A DNA stretch of 64,000 bases from Lunularia cruciata (lineage: Eukaryota; Streptophyta; Marchantiopsida; Lunulariales; Lunulariaceae). The stretch is from assembly GCA_948567375.1 (NCBI GenBank), contig OX419756.1:46478552-46542551 (forward strand), read 5' to 3'. This document shows positions 1 through 12,549 of the stretch, piece by piece (position 1 is the first letter of the stretch; the number at the start of each line of letters is the position of its first letter). A model generated the notes under the pieces. The model searched no databases. It saw only the letters and a program-made list of their open reading frames with translations, and was not told the origin of the DNA. The translations under genes and the position numbers were made by a program.

Positions 1-528
1 CCATTTGGTAACTCTACTTCTTCATTGCCATCTCGCTCTGGATCCATTCCCAATCTTATTGCAACAGAGCAAGACAAGAAATTCTCTATTGCTCTAGAAT
101 CTAATAATACTCTCACTTGATTACCTTCTAGGATTCCATTCACGACAATCAATTGTGAGGTTGCCTTTCGGGATCTTTGTGCATTATTCTTCTTCCTTCC
201 CTCGCTTTTCTACTTCCTTATTGAGCCAGTAAGGCCGCAAGGTACCTTAATTGGCAATCTTCGTTTTCCAAAGTGATTTCCACCTCCTCCTCTTCAATGT
301 GCCTCTCCATTTTATTTAAAGATTGCCTGTACAAAGGCCGAGGGCCTCTAGGGAAACAAGTGCGACAATTGGTAGATATGTACCTAATACGGCCACAATT
401 GTAACAACGGTGTTGTTCTCCTCGTGGGACTCCATCTCTTTGTTCTTCTACCCGTCCCCGCTCCCCTTGAAGTGGTCGTGCTCCTCGATCCCGGAATCAA
501 AGGTTGCCCAATTCCATTGGTACTGGTC
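1..528 (-). pseudogene. Family D element D1: protease and gag C-terminal remnant
   Basis: The minus strand reads a retroviral-type aspartic protease segment followed upstream by a gag tail. The protease active-site stretch reads LLDSRAIENFLS, a degenerate form of the D-S/T-G motif. A zinc-knuckle-like stretch near 390-430 reads CYNCGRIRYISTNC, with the expected histidine replaced by tyrosine. The region aligns by eye with 29110-29640 of D2, which supports family membership. The piece continues beyond the left window edge. It is interrupted at 528 by A1 and resumes at 8342. Stops and lost residues mean it is not functional. Confidence 0.75.
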
Positions 529-1219
529 TGTGAGCCGGCTTGTCTCTCACTCAGGATGAACCTCTGATGGCTATTATGGTAGCGCACCATGGACTAAGAA
601 GGCAAGGAACCCCAACTCCATCATACTCCTCCAAGGCTAACACTCCAAGACTCAAGACATTGCTCACTAGAGAACTCAATGAGAGAGAGATAGTTGCAAA
701 TGAAAGGATGTTGAGTACCTCCTCACCCCTTGTTTATATACTTGTGAAATAGTTACGTACCAAAGTTACTAATTACCATAGTAACTCAAGTTACTAGACT
801 AAAAGTCAAGTAAAGTCAAAAAGTAGAAAGGAATATCCATTCACATGGGCATATTCTCCTAAGCATGTGGTCTTATCTTGACCCAACCACTAAGTCAAGG
901 ATTCCTTCACATGGGCTATCCTTGGAATAAAGAAGAATCCAAAACAAAAAGGTTTGTGGGCCCAAGAGTTCTCAACTCTTTCCTCAAAGCCAAACACCTA
1001 GGAATAATGCCGAGTCAACACACTAAAATCCAAAATAGTGGTGCTCATCTTTTCTACTTCCTCTAAAGTAAGGTCCACTCTATCTTAGCTATGACTAACT
1101 TTAGCTAACCATGACTAATATAGAAACCATCCTTTATCTCTATAAATAATATCTCTTAAGTACTTGTAATACCAAGCTAAATATCACAATACCACACACA
1201 TGCACAAATGGGTGTTACA
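529..1219 (-). repeat. 3' LTR of A1
   Basis: A 691-bp LTR starting TGTGAGCC and ending GTTACA. It matches 7652-8341 almost throughout and also the two A2 LTRs. The left flank GGTC is the target duplication. Confidence 0.95.
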
Positions 1220-1228
1220 TTTACCCCC
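1220..1228 (-). other. Polypurine tract of A1
   Basis: The complement reads GGGGGTAAA immediately before the 3' LTR, as expected for plus-strand priming of reverse transcription. The same motif sits at 42753-42761 in A2. Confidence 0.7.
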
Positions 1229-4200
1229 GGACTAAGTTTTCACTTTGTCCTCAAAGTGAAGGTCTCTCTACCTTCTATGGTACATCTTCAACTTATCATG
1301 GTTAATCCTATCAAAGTGTCTTCCTCCCAACTCCTTGAGATCATAGGTGTAATTGCTCCACACCTTCTCTACTATGAAAGGTCCAAAGTACTTAGGTAAA
1401 AACTTCTTTTGCACTCTCTTGATCGAATGGAATCAAAGAACATTACCCAATCACCTTCTTTGAAAGGCTCTACCTTCTTCTTGCCTTACCTCTTATCATA
1501 GCTCTCCTTTTGTTTCCTTTGGCCTTGCTCCACTCGAACTATAGCAACTGCTCTTGCCTCTTCCAACTCCATGAGTTGTTCCTTCCTTGACTTCTCTGCA
1601 TCACCTCCTTGTGCTTTCTTCAATCTCCTATGAATGCTTTGGAAGGTAGGAAGATCAAAGTGAATAGGTAAGGTAGACTCAATAGCATACACCAATTGAA
1701 ATGGAGAATATCCGGTGGAAGTCTTCATGGTTGTCCTATACTCCCACAAAACTGCATGAATCCTCTTGTCCCAATGATGTTTAGCCCCCTCCATTTCTGC
1801 ATCTTTGGCCAACATCATGCACAAGGTCTGATTGGTTCTCTCTGCCAAGCCATTGGAATTTGGCTTACAGGATGTAGTTACTCTATGTGTGATAGAGAAA
1901 TGTCATAGCATGGCTGTAGTAATGCTTCCTGTAAACTCTCCTCCTCTATCAAAAACCAACTCCAAAGGGCATCCAAACCTAGTGATAATGCGTTCATAAA
2001 GAAATCTACCCACTTCATCTTCATTCTTGTCCCTCAATGGTCTAGCCTCAACCCACTTGGTAAGGTAATCAGTAACTACCACAATGTACCGATTGTTCCT
2101 TGGAGTTCTATTGAGAGGACCTACAAAATCAATTCCCCACTTCTCAAAAGGTCCTAGCAATGGAATTGATCTAAGTGGTGGAGTGGATGTAGACTTTCTA
2201 GCAAAAGCTTGACAAACATGACAAGTTTTGCAATAATCAAGACAATCCTTGAAAATCCCTCTCCAATGGTAACCTGCATCTAGAATCTTGAAAGCAGTCA
2301 CCTTTCTTGCAAAGTATCCTCCACATACTAAACCTTCATGAAACTCCTTTATGAGTAGCATAGACTCTTCCTTACCCACTGCTCTTCGAAGTAGACCATT
2401 TGCTCCTTGGTGAAAAAGAATATCCTCCACCATTGTGTAAGGTCTAGATCTTGCTGCAAGGGCCTTCCTCTCCCTAGCATGCATCCCTTCTGGATAGTTA
2501 CCTCTTGTCACAAAATCCACAATCTCCTTGTACTCCATTGGAACCTCTTGAGTGACTGAGATTGTCATGAGCTCCTCATCCGGGAAGGAATTATCCACTA
2601 GCTCATCTCCATCATGATCATAGGCTCTAGATAATAAATCAGCATTTGCATGTTTCTTTCCTGGCCTACCTTCAATGGTGTAGTCATACTCAGACAAGAG
2701 TATCATCCACCTTGCTAGTCCCCCTTCAACATTAGGCTTGTTGAAGATGTACTTCAAAGCCTTGTGATCCGTGACAATGGTGGCTTTCCCTCCAATCAAG
2801 TAGTGTCTAAACTTCTTGAGACCAAAGATCACTGCCAACTCTTCTCTCTCCGTGATAGAGTAGTTCTTCTCTGCTGAAACCATCTGCCTACTAGCATAAG
2901 CTATTGGATGATCATGCCCATCTTGGTCTAATTGACTAAGAGTGCATCCTATAGCTACATTAGAAGCATCAGTGTAGAGGATGAAAGGCTTACTCCAATC
3001 AGGTTTAGCAAGAATTGGAGCTACAACAAGGGATTGCTTGAGCTCCTCAAAAGCTTTGAGAGCCTCCTTGTCCTCCAAAATCACCATGTAATCTACACCC
3101 TTCTTCATGTAGATGGTCAATGCATAAGCCTTGTTGGAAAATGAGAAGATGAACCTCCTATAGTATCCAACCATCCCCAAGAATTGGCGTAACTTTGTCA
3201 AGCTTGAAGGGAATGGAAGGTCTGAGATTTTCCTTACCTTCTCAGGATCAACTGCTATTCCATCCTTGGAGATGATGTGCCCCAAAAGTAGACCTTCTTC
3301 ACATCCAAAAATGCACTTCTCTGGGTTGAGTGATGCATTTGCCTCATCTAAGCGTTGCAAGACTTTGATTAGGGTCCTCATCCTCCTTGCTCCCATAGAC
3401 ACAAAAGTCATCAATGAAGTCTCTCACAAATTTCCCAATGAAAGGTTCAAATACCTTGTTCATGAACCGTTGGAATGTGGCTAGAGCATTGCAAAGCCCA
3501 AAAGGCATGACCTTGAAAGCATAAGTTCCCCAAGGTGTGGTGAACATGGTGAGTTGTTGATGCTTTGGTGCAATCTTGATTTGGTTGTATCCACTATAAC
3601 CATCTCCAAAATTGTACCTCTCATGACTTGCAACCTCCTCCAAGATCTCATCAATGAATGGCAATGGGTAGTAGTCCTTCTTGGTAACAGCATTGAGCTT
3701 CTTGTAATCCACACATACCCAAAGCTTGCCATTCTTTTTCTTCACAATGACAATTTGAGACACCCATTCTGAATTCTCCACCTCAAAGATAAATCCAGCC
3801 TCCTTGAGCTTATCAATCTCCTCCTTCACAACCAAAGATATTGGTGGGCTAATGCGACGTTGCTTTTGGCGGATTGGTCTTTGCATGTGACTCCACCTCT
3901 ATCTTGTGCTCCTCCAAGGTGACTTCCTTCAAATCCTTGTAACTAAAAGCAAACACATGGATGAACTTGCGGAAAATCTCCTCAAATCTCACCTTCTCCT
4001 CCTTGGTAACATTTGGGCCATACTTGAGGGTAGATAACCTTCTCTCTACCTCCTCAAGTGTCAATGGTGATTTATCTAGGTCCTTCAAAACCTCTGGCTT
4101 AGGTGCAAAATCCATAGCACACAAAGGATACACATCTGAATCAGATTCTGATTCATCTTCCTCTGTGTAAGTCTCCTCTTCCATGCTTGTGTCCACACCT

Positions 4201-6089
4201 GAAACTTGTTCTTCAGAATCTGATTCCCAATAATCAGAAGATGGGGTATCTGAATGTGAAGTGTTGGTGGTGTTAGTCACAGGAACAGTGACTCTATGGT
4301 TTGATGGCCCAATCCTCAAGTACCCTTTGTGCCATCGATCAGTTGTGCGTGCTGCTCTCAACCATGGCCTCCCAAGAAGTAAGTCATAGCTTGAATCCTT
4401 CAAGACTTGGAAAGTCATGAGATTTTGAACTCCCATAACTGAAACTACCACTTTATCCATCACCCCTACTGGTCTAACTTGTTGCTTGTTTGCCATGCTC
4501 ACCACAAATGTTGAAGGTCTTGAGGGTATCATACCCAACTTCTTCATCAACCTTTCTGACATGGCATTCATTGCTGATCCTCCATCAACCAATGCATCCT
4601 TGATGTTGTGACCATTCACTCTCACATCAATCTTGGAGGCATATTCACAAGCCTCCCATGGTGCTGGCTTGGCATCCACCACCCCCATTGATACTGGAAC
4701 TTTTGCCTTCTTCTTCTTCTTGCTCCTTGTAGAACTCAAACCACCTCTAAGCTCCTTTCTCAAGGTAGGGTTCAAAGCAATTAATTGGCCCACTGTGATG
4801 TTAGCCTTGTGACTACCAACATCCTCCAACACATTGTAGTTCCATTGTTGCTTTGAGATCAAGAAGTCCTCTATCCCCAACTTCTTCCTTGGAGTCTTTG
4901 TTGTTGATGGTGTTGAGGTGCGAGTGCTCCTAGTAGACATAGGAGTATCCTTGCTTGAAGTAAATCCTTGAGAAGAGTGAACATCCTCTGCAAAACGAGC
5001 TCTCTTCTTCTCTTGTGCCAAAAGCTCCAAATTAAGACCCTTGGAGTTTGAGCACTCTCCCTTCTCATACTTGCTCTCAACCACATCTATGGATGCTATC
5101 CCCTTACCTTTGTTGGGATTAGGAGCCACTTGGGTTTCACTACCTCCCTCTTTCCCTCTATTGGCTCCCTCATAACCCCTTCCTCCATGGTAAGTGGAAT
5201 TTGGGCAATTCCTTTGGATATGGCCTCTTCCTCCACAACCAAAACAATTTCTATCATTGAAATTGTTGGCTGGTTGGCCTCCTCTATATGGATAGTTTCC
5301 ATAACTCCTAGGCCCTCTCCCTACATTCTGATCCACCTCTCTCTTCTCCCATAGTTGCACCACATTGATCTTGAGATCCGCAAGTTGTTCTGTGATGGTT
5401 TGGAGTGGATCTTTTGGTGGAGGTGCAAGAACTGGAGCAACTACTACTTGTGGTGCAACCCTTGTCACCAAAGTATCAGAAGTTCCACCATACTTGTAGC
5501 CTTGAGGAGGATGCACAACCTCCTTCACCACTAAATCACTCTCATCCCCTTCCAAACTCTCCTCCATACGAATTGCGATCTTGATAGCTTCAACCTTGGA
5601 AGAAGGTTTCTCATATCTCACCTTGCTTCTAATTTGTGGTCTCAACCCTCCCACAAAATTCTTGGTGAGCATGGCCCCTATGCCAATCATTGTAGTCTCC
5701 ACATCATCCCCACCCTTCCTCAACACTATGCGAAATCTGGACTCTAACTTTTCCACTCTTTCCACATAAACTTTCACTTTCTCTCCATCTCCTTGCTTGA
5801 GAAATGTAACCTCACCCATCAATCTCTCATAACTCTCATCAGGAAGAAAGTTCTCAATGAGTGTTGAAGTCAAAGTCTCCCAAGACTCCTCTTCCCCCTC
5901 TCTCCTCTCTCTCTTTTGGTATTCTGACTCATACCATGTAAGTGCTGCATCCTCAAAGAAATCTGGTAATAATGAGGCCCACTCATTCTTCCTCCTCTCA
6001 TTGTTTCCTATGCAAGCTCTCTTGAAGTCTCTCACAAAGGCCTCCATATCTTCTCCATCCTTGCCAAAGAAAACTGGAAGTTTTCCCAT
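1229..6089 (-). pseudogene. A1 gag-pol polyprotein, broken
   Basis: The order on the minus strand is gag, protease, RT, RNase H, integrase. The gag-protease part is open from 6089 to 3849 (746 residues), with a CCHC zinc knuckle CFGCGGRGHIQRNC and protease motif VDGGSAMNAM. An extra T near 3880 shifts the frame into RT (3886-3344; MPFGLCNA and FIDDFCVYG). A second lesion near 3380 shifts again into RT thumb, RNase H and integrase (3414-1903). A CGA-to-TGA change stops the frame at 1903, and a further stop follows the integrase piece 1848-1486. The intact counterpart in A2 locates each break. It cannot make a complete polyprotein. Integrase lacks a chromodomain. Confidence 0.9.
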
Positions 6090-6321
6090 CTTAACCCCTC
6101 ACCATCTTTCTTTTCTCTCATTTTTTTTCTCTTTTCTTTTCTTTCACTCTATTACTAATAGAGTATATACATGACTAACACCATCTGAGAATAATCCACT
6201 CTAGTGAAAACAAAAGGTTCAGGTTGCTCCAAGATTTCTATAGCAACATCAAATCCTAGAGTGCATATTAATCTAACTCTTGTGGATAGTTTATCCATAA
6301 GTTGAAAGATTATCTCCATCA

Positions 6322-6792
6322 CTAATCTTGAGAACTAGCTGATGAAGGTGGTATTTCTGTAGCTGTACTTAGACTCTCTCCAAGATCCTTCACCAAAGTT
6401 TCCAAAAGTGCTTTTACTCCACTACACTCATGTCCTTTTGGAAGTCCTTCAATTCCACAAACCTCACACAACTCCTTGGTCTTAGATCTTCTCCCTCCCA
6501 ATTTTGGTGAAGAAGGTCCAACATGCAAACCCAAGTCAAGTAAGCCTCTCCTTTCCCTCAATCTCTTGCTCTCAAAGGTCAATGGACATGAACTTGCCTT
6601 ATGTCTCTTCTCTCCATATAGAAAGCACTTAGACTCACTCTTTCCTCCAAGTGGTGTAGGTTTTTGGATCCTCTCAATACTCTCTTCAAATTCTATTGTA
6701 AACTCTCTTTTCCTCAAATCAACCCCTACAATCACCTCAAACCCTTGGGGAACCTTGCATAATCTCAATTTCCACTCTTGATGACCCTCCAT
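6322..6792 (-). CDS. A1 accessory ORF upstream of gag, two Cys/His clusters
   Basis: A 156-codon ORF lies between the primer-binding site and gag on the same strand as gag-pol. It has a zinc-knuckle-like cluster CFLYGEKRHKASSC, in which the second cysteine is tyrosine, and a second cluster CEVCGIEGLPKGHEC further along. The A2 copy (47863-48360) has the cysteine intact and starts nine residues earlier; a missing C near 6793 removes that start here. I do not recognise the family. It may be a separately translated nucleic-acid-binding protein or a relic of a longer 5' reading frame. Retention in both copies argues against a chance ORF, but the copies are closely related. Confidence 0.55.
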   Translation of the reverse strand: MEGHQEWKLRLCKVPQGFEVIVGVDLRKREFTIEFEESIERIQKPTPLGGKSESKCFLYGEKRHKASSCPLTFESKRLRERRGLLDLGLHVGPSSPKLGGRRSKTKELCEVCGIEGLPKGHECSGVKALLETLVKDLGESLSTATEIPPSSASSQD

Positions 6793-7439
6793 GTTCCCAA
6801 GATGAATCTAAACACTCAAACATGTTTTTTGTTGATCTCAAACTTCTCATGCATGAGATCTCCACTCTGCAGAATTGACCCTTCCTCACAATGTCACTCA
6901 AATCTCTCAACCAATATGTCACAGTCCTCTAAAATTTTTCACACTTGATTAAAACTCTAGGGCGTCCTTCCTTGCAAAATTTCAGATCTTTTCATTGAGC
7001 CATTTGGCCTAGACACCTTTCTATTCAGCACCCATATTTCAGCTTTGGTTTGAAAACCACCCCCCTCACTTCAAAAACTCATTTCTCCCTGCACAAGAAC
7101 GATCTCTCTCTAATTTTTGTGGCAGCAGGTAGGATACAATGCACTTAAGTTTCTTGGAAATTTTCAGGACAATTCACTTAAAATTGAAGAAATGGCAGAC
7201 TCTGTACAATTTTCCAGAGAGCATGCAGTTGCGGGAGCACTTTACCCTATCAACTTTCAAAAATTCTAGCCCAGTGCGCATAGAAGCTCTCACAATAATT
7301 TCAAGTGTACTAACTGAAAAATAACCCAAGCTATCATGTGTAGAAATCTCAAGTCCAGATCTTAAACTTGAGATTTTGCCCAAAATCACCTTAATCCCCA
7401 AAATCTGCAATCCACCTCACACAATCTCTCCAATTCCTC

Positions 7440-7673
7440 TCATGTGTACAAGATGTACAAAATCACCTCAAAGACATCATAATGAACTACAGGGTATACA
7501 AATGGATCTTGGTTCTCTAACATAAGTTCAGCCCTCTCCTCTCCTAATGTTCTCTCCAAGTGAGCTCTCATAGCCTCCTTCTGCCTAATGTAGAATTGGA
7601 CGCGGAACATTATCTTGCCTTCTAGAGAGGTCCCGGCAACGGAACCAAAAATGTGAGCCGGCCTGTCTCTCAC
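7440..7673 (-). CDS. A1 leader ORF starting inside the 5' LTR and crossing the PBS
   Basis: A 77-codon ORF starts in the last 22 bp of the 5' LTR, reads through the tRNA primer site and continues into the leader. Its translation is identical in A2 (48985-49218) although surrounding sequence differs. The middle (MRAHLERTLGEERAELMLEN) is charged and likely helical. No known domain is recognised. It could be a short upstream ORF or the start of a decayed leader protein. Translation is unproven. Confidence 0.4.
   Translation of the reverse strand: MRDRPAHIFGSVAGTSLEGKIMFRVQFYIRQKEAMRAHLERTLGEERAELMLENQDPFVYPVVHYDVFEVILYILYT
7630..7647 (-). promoter_or_regulatory. Primer-binding site, tRNA-Glu type (A1)
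   Basis: The plus strand reads GTCCCGGCAACGGAACCA, which matches the 3' end of plant tRNA-Glu including CCA. Its complement beside the 5' LTR would therefore pair with that tRNA. Four A residues separate it from the LTR. Confidence 0.85.
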
Positions 7674-8341
7674 TCAGGATGAACCTCTGATGGCTATTAT
7701 GGTAGCGCACCATGGACTAAGAAGGCAAGGAACCCAAACTCCATCATACTCTTCCAAGGCTAACACTACAAGACTCAAGACATTGCTCACTAGAGAACTC
7801 AATGAGAGAGAGATAGTTGCAAATAAAAGGATGTTGAGTACCTCCTCACCCCTTGTTTATATACTTGTGAAATAGTTACGTACCAAAGTTACTAATTACC
7901 ATAGTAACTCAAGTTACTAGACTAAAAGTCAAGTAAAGTCAAAAAGTAAAAAGGAATATCCATTCACATGGGCATATTCTCCTAAGCATGTGGTCTTATC
8001 TTGACCCAACCACTAAGTCAAGGATTCCTTCACATGGGCTATCCTTGGAATAAAGAAAAATCCAAAACAAAAAGGTTTGCGGGCCCAAGAGTTCTCAACT
8101 CTTTCCTCAAAGCCAAACACCTAGGAATAATGCCAAGTCAACACACTAAAATCCAAAATAGTGGTGCTCATCTTTTCTACTTCCTCTAAAGTAAGGTCCA
8201 CTCTATCTTAGCTATGACTAACTTTAGCTAACCATGACTAATATAGAACCATCCTTTATCTCTATAAATAATATCTCTTAAGTACTTGTAATACCAAGCT
8301 AAATATCACAATACCACACACATGCACAAATGGGTGTTACA
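7652..8341 (-). repeat. 5' LTR of A1
   Basis: A 690-bp LTR matching 529-1219. It is followed by GGTC, the right copy of the 4-bp target duplication. Confidence 0.95.
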
Positions 8342-9069
8342 GGTCCACCCATGTGTGACATTTCTGCCCGATAATGTTGAGGTGGAACTACTCCTTCACC
8401 TCCACCTAATGCTCTTGCTATTCTTTGTGCACAAGCAATGGCTTCAAATACTGTGCAAGGATTTTGCACCATGACTTCTTGGCAAATCTGCTCTTTCAAC
8501 CCTCGTTTGAAATTTTTGAGAGCCTCAGCTGGACTCATGTCGGTAATTGCAACTTGTGGATCCAGACATGCCTCCACATACTCTTGTATGTTATTCTTCT
8601 GTCTCAATCTCCATAGTCAGGTTCGAGCTATCTGCATAGAATCCATCGATTGGAAATTCTTCAGCAGTCCTTCTTGCATTGCTGTCCATGTGACCTCCCT
8701 TCTCTCTGCCAACATGGATCATTCCCAAGCATCATACCATATGAGGGCTTTATCGGTCAAGTACCCACATGCAAACACACCTGTAGCATGCTTTGTGATC
8801 TCTGTTGAGAACAATCTGAAATACCAATTCATTCTCAAGATCCAATTTTCCACTACTCCCATCGTACGCTGCTCCTTGTATGGCTCGATGTTGCAGGTCT
8901 TCTTCATCCGGAGTAGCAATGTGGCTTCATCATTGATAGGGTTCGTAGGCACGGGTGCCTCTCCAAGTACTTCAGTCGTATGTACTGGGTTTTGAGACGG
9001 CTCTTCTTCTTGCATGGCTTGATCGTTCCTGAGGATCTGCACTTGACTTTGTAATGTCTCCATGGTCAT
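8342..9069 (-). pseudogene. D1 gag remnant
   Basis: Minus-strand gag, probably starting at 9069 with MTMETLQSQVQ. Readable stretches include WILRMNWYFRLF and ALIWYDAWE, typical of retrotransposon gag (a W-rich core before a WxxW-like site), and AEALKNFKRGLKEQI farther downstream. It is broken near 8610-8720 by loss of frame and is interrupted by A1 at 8341. It is homologous to D2 gag at about 29690-30400. Confidence 0.75.
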
Positions 9070-9728
9070 CTTAATCTCTCAAAATTCATTCAACATCCCT
9101 TGCATTCTTTGCACCAGCTCTTGCAACAGCGGATCCATGGTTCCTACAACACTCAATTGCTAATGTCTACTTCAATACAAAGTCAATATAATCACTCTGG
9201 AAGGCTCACGAACTATCAGAACTACCATTGGGACCTCAAAAGCTATCACTTGATGATAATACTCCTCACCAAAATTCCTAACCACAAAATCTCTAAACAT
9301 CACTTTTGGCTTCACTACATAATGGATTTCTACTTGAGTGTTGAAAGGGAGAGGATTTGGGACATTCATATCCATATTATCATAATAGAATGTAGATTTT
9401 CAAATCCCACTCTCTGTCATATATCACCACAGGTAGAATCACCGGGTTTGGTGAGTTCATCACTATGTCCATGAATTCCACACCAAAGTGATAAACTATC
9501 GATACCCTCATTTTCTCACGCTAGATGTATATAACCTTGATGTGGAATGGATTTGAGAATGGAAAGCTAGGTGCAAGAAATTGTCCTCCCGGCACATCCA
9601 TCCCATCCGCTCTCTAAAGTCCTTCCTAAGTCTAGCAATTACTCTATGTTCTCCACCTCAAATTACTCAGTTTTAGTAGTTTGTGTTATTCCAAGAGGGG
9701 TGATCCACTCTCTTGGACTAGAACACTC
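9070..9728 (-). other. D1 5' untranslated leader
   Basis: No convincing ORF. The stretch lies between the primer-binding site and gag and aligns with D2's leader at 35575-36156, so it is the element's leader. Confidence 0.6.
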
Positions 9729-9740
9729 ACTCTGATACCA
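9729..9740 (-). promoter_or_regulatory. Primer-binding site, initiator tRNA-Met type (D1)
   Basis: The complement reads TGGTATCAGAGT, one base off the common plant gypsy PBS TGGTATCAGAGC. One base separates it from the LTR. Confidence 0.8.
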
Positions 9741-9741
9741 T

Positions 9742-10474
9742 TGTAATACTCCGAGGACAAGAGAAGAGAGAAAACACAAATTGCACACTCAAACATTCGA
9801 TGCCCCAAGGGAGCACCTTCTCTTTATTATATAGACAAAGAGGATCTCCTCCAAGGAAGCTCCACCATAGGATTAGGGACATAGATAGGTGATATGTCAG
9901 CAAGTTCCACCCTTGGATTACTTACTTGGATGGGTGACATGTCTGGTCTAGGTCCTATCTGGTTGGTCAAACAAGCTTTGACCGGAAGGAATCTTTTAGG
10001 GAATCTTCCTGTAGGAATCTCAAAATCACATGAGTAAGGTACCATTGGAAAGCTCTTGACGAGACAAAGCAGGGGGGAGGGAAGGCCAGCCTTTCCTCCA
10101 TTGGGGGGAATCTACACATTTTTTAGGCCTAATCCGTTTAGGCCTCCAAAATTGCCTTCAAAGATTTCAAGCATATTTTGGTTCCTAATCTATTAGTAGA
10201 AGTCCCCTTTTGGTGATATCTCTTTCTGATCTATTTAGTCCATCATGTGTAACATCCTTCTAGATGTTACCAAACTAATTCTCACCTTTAAATCATATGT
10301 CTAGCTATTGGTTCTAAGGTTCTCAAGTCTATTTCGGTTTTTTCCCTATTAGTAGAAGTACTCTTTTGGTGATACTTCTATCTTATCTATTTTGACCGTC
10401 ATGTATAACATTATTCTAGATATTACCAAACCAAATTTCACATCTAGATCATATGGCTAGCTCTTGGTATTATA
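9742..10474 (-). repeat. 5' LTR of D1
   Basis: A 733-bp LTR beginning TGTAATACTCC and ending GGTATTATA (terminal CA decayed to TA). It is homologous to 36170-36751 and 22143-22619. Right of 10474 the DNA switches to plus-strand family B gag, so D1 inserted into B0. Confidence 0.85.
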
Positions 10475-11650
10475 GAGAGCTTACTTGGAAGAGACTGAGC
10501 TATGGAGAAAATATTGGTCTCTAAACTACATCTCTATCACTTCAAGCTCAATTGCTATGGGTAGATCGGCAATACCCACAAGTTCTAGCTCTAGTAGCAT
10601 TGGTGGATCTAATAGAGGTGCATTAGTTGGAGATGGTGTTATTCAAAGTGGGAGTACAACTACAAGAGGTAGTGCAATATGAGGGTTTAACCCCATAGTT
10701 GAGTTCTTCTAGTGCTTGAGGCAAAACTACCAAGGAGTAAGGACTTACAAGCTAAGGAGCTTACAATTAGTTGGAAAGCTAGAGAGAGCCTATGCAAGGT
10801 ATACACTCATATGAGTTGGTTGATCAATTTCACTCAAGGAGTTATTGAGGCTAGGTATTCCAATTTTGGTATGGGATATTGGACAAGGAGTTGCAATGTA
10901 GAGTACGTGATGTTATGTTTTTATAGGCTACTTCACCTACTTTGATAATGATCTTTAGTTTGGCTAAGCATATTGATCTAAACATAGTGGAGGAGAGAGT
11001 GGTGATATTTGGATTTGGTAAAGAGACCTCATCTATAGCTCTCACTTCTTCTAGAGTGCAATAGACTGCACCATGCCATGTTGGCTTCCAAGAATACAAT
11101 GAAAAGCCCAAATCCTATAGAGCAAGTGGACGGCCTAGTGTAGCTAGACCCTTACCTTCATTTTCAAGTCAACAACAACCAATGAGTAGTGGTGTTGGTT
11201 GTTGCACTTTTGGTGGAACTCATCACAAGAAAAAGTACATAAGATAGTAGACATGATACCTCTAGTGCATCACAACCAACATAGAGATAATATGACCATT
11301 GCTAGAAATTTGGTCATACTAGTGAGCAATGCTTTGACCTTCATCCAGAGTTACGGAATGGTAGGGCTATTATGGCAAGTGGTAGAGGAGGTCTAGGTCC
11401 TAAAGGACTAGGTGGTAAAGGATCCACACTTGGTAGGAGTGTAATACTTGCTATTGCTTCTAATATAGCCATGGCTATTTGAATTGAGCAAAGATTGGCT
11501 AGCATGGCCGTAGCTCAAAGGAGATCAGATTTGGGTGCTGAGGCTTCCACCTCTTATGGTGGTGATAAAGACATCTTGGAGTTTATGTGTGGAAATACTA
11601 CAAGTAGATGCATCTACCATAGTGACTAGGAGTGAAATATTTGGTGCAAA
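10475..11650 (+). pseudogene. B0 gag remnant
   Basis: This is the plus-strand counterpart of B1 gag at 18230-19290: both read a segment with ELTWKRLSYG-like and serine/glycine-rich stretches and then paired zinc knuckles. In B0 the knuckles are decayed (CCTFGGTHHKK near 11200 and a second near 11300). Many in-frame stops are present, so nothing is translated intact. The left portion of the element is cut away by D1. Confidence 0.65.
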
Positions 11651-11839
11651 GCCTAGTGGAGCATCATGGAGTTTGATCCACAAAGAAGAAACACGTTAGA
11701 CACAAGTTAGACTCCCCCAATATTTCACACTCTCTTAGGCATGACATATGACATCCATGGCTCCTAGTGAAAGTGTGGTAGGTGGGGATGGAATGCCTGA
11801 TAAACTAGATGCTAATCAACCACCTATTACTACACAGAT

Positions 11840-12530
11840 TGATCTAGGATAATGTTAGAGGCAACTCAATTGATCATGCGCTTCACTTTGTTGTCAACCC
11901 ATGACATGTTTCCATTTGGAGTTGATCCAACTCTAGTGTTCCAATTGGCTGCCACACTTTGTGAGATTAGGAATGAAGTGGTTCTTGCTTCTAGAGTAAA
12001 GGTGGTTGATAGTGGAGCTGATTTGGTTGAGGAACATAGGATCCTCTCAACAACCAATGGTTTTATGGCAAACAACAATAGCTAGATTAGACTAGTTACC
12101 AACTAGACCTATCTTTGAGCAAGCTTGGTTCATACCTAGAGTTATCTTATTGGATAACCAAAGGGGGATTTTCTATTTGGTGGGACCTTTAGGAAAGATA
12201 TATTCATCACAAAGTGTCTTATTAGACTCTAGTGCATAGCCCTTTATGTTGGGGAAAGCTATAGTTGTTGATTTGGAGCTACAAAAGATCTATATGGAGA
12301 TGTGTCCATTTTAGATCCAAATATCTCTAGGGGTGGTTCTACACAATATATCACATGCGGAGAGCCATCACACATCTAGATTCAGCCAACTTATAGCTCT
12401 ATGGTGAGAGCTCAAGCCATTGCAACAATAGTAGAGTTCTTCAATATTGACTATTGGGAGGAGATAGCTTCTTATAGACCAGGTTGGTAATCAAGTAAGA
12501 GATGGGTATGTTGTCTTCTAGTATGTTTTA
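11840..12530 (+). pseudogene. B0 aspartic protease remnant
   Basis: Near 12218-12260 the plus strand reads VLLDSSA, a stop, then PFMLGKA, a recognisable but decayed retropepsin active-site loop (expected DSGA followed by a hydrophobic MLG stretch). Downstream the sequence DYWEEIASYRPGW (about 12448-12487) is a readable conserved segment before the methyltransferase region. The preceding part (11852-12085) aligns with B1 at 19587-19800. Frameshifts and stops interrupt it. Confidence 0.65.
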
Positions 12531-12549
12531 GTATTGGCAGTCTCCGCTT

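Larger units (their letters stand above)
529..8341 (-). mobile_element. Full-length Ty3/gypsy LTR retrotransposon A1 (decayed)
   Basis: This is a complete element on the minus strand, with LTRs at 529-1219 (3' LTR) and 7652-8341 (5' LTR), a tRNA-Glu primer site beside the right LTR and a short G-rich polypurine tract (1220-1228 on the complement) beside the left one. The flanking 4 bp GGTC occur at 525-528 and 8342-8345. Joining the flanks restores a continuous family D gag that matches the D2 copy around 29630-29650. I count about ten differences between the two LTRs, so it is older than A2. Its polyprotein is broken by frameshifts and stops. The absence of a chromodomain and the short integrase tail suggest a non-chromovirus, perhaps related to the Athila/Tat side of plant gypsy; this placement is inference. 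Confidence 0.95.

Noticed and set aside
878-1066. 62-codon ORF repeated in every A LTR
   Set aside because: Inside the LTR, on either strand relative to the element in different copies, with no domain; recurs only because the LTR recurs.
8438-8995. 185-codon plus-strand ORF
   Set aside because: Antisense to D1 gag on the minus strand, which has recognisable gag text.
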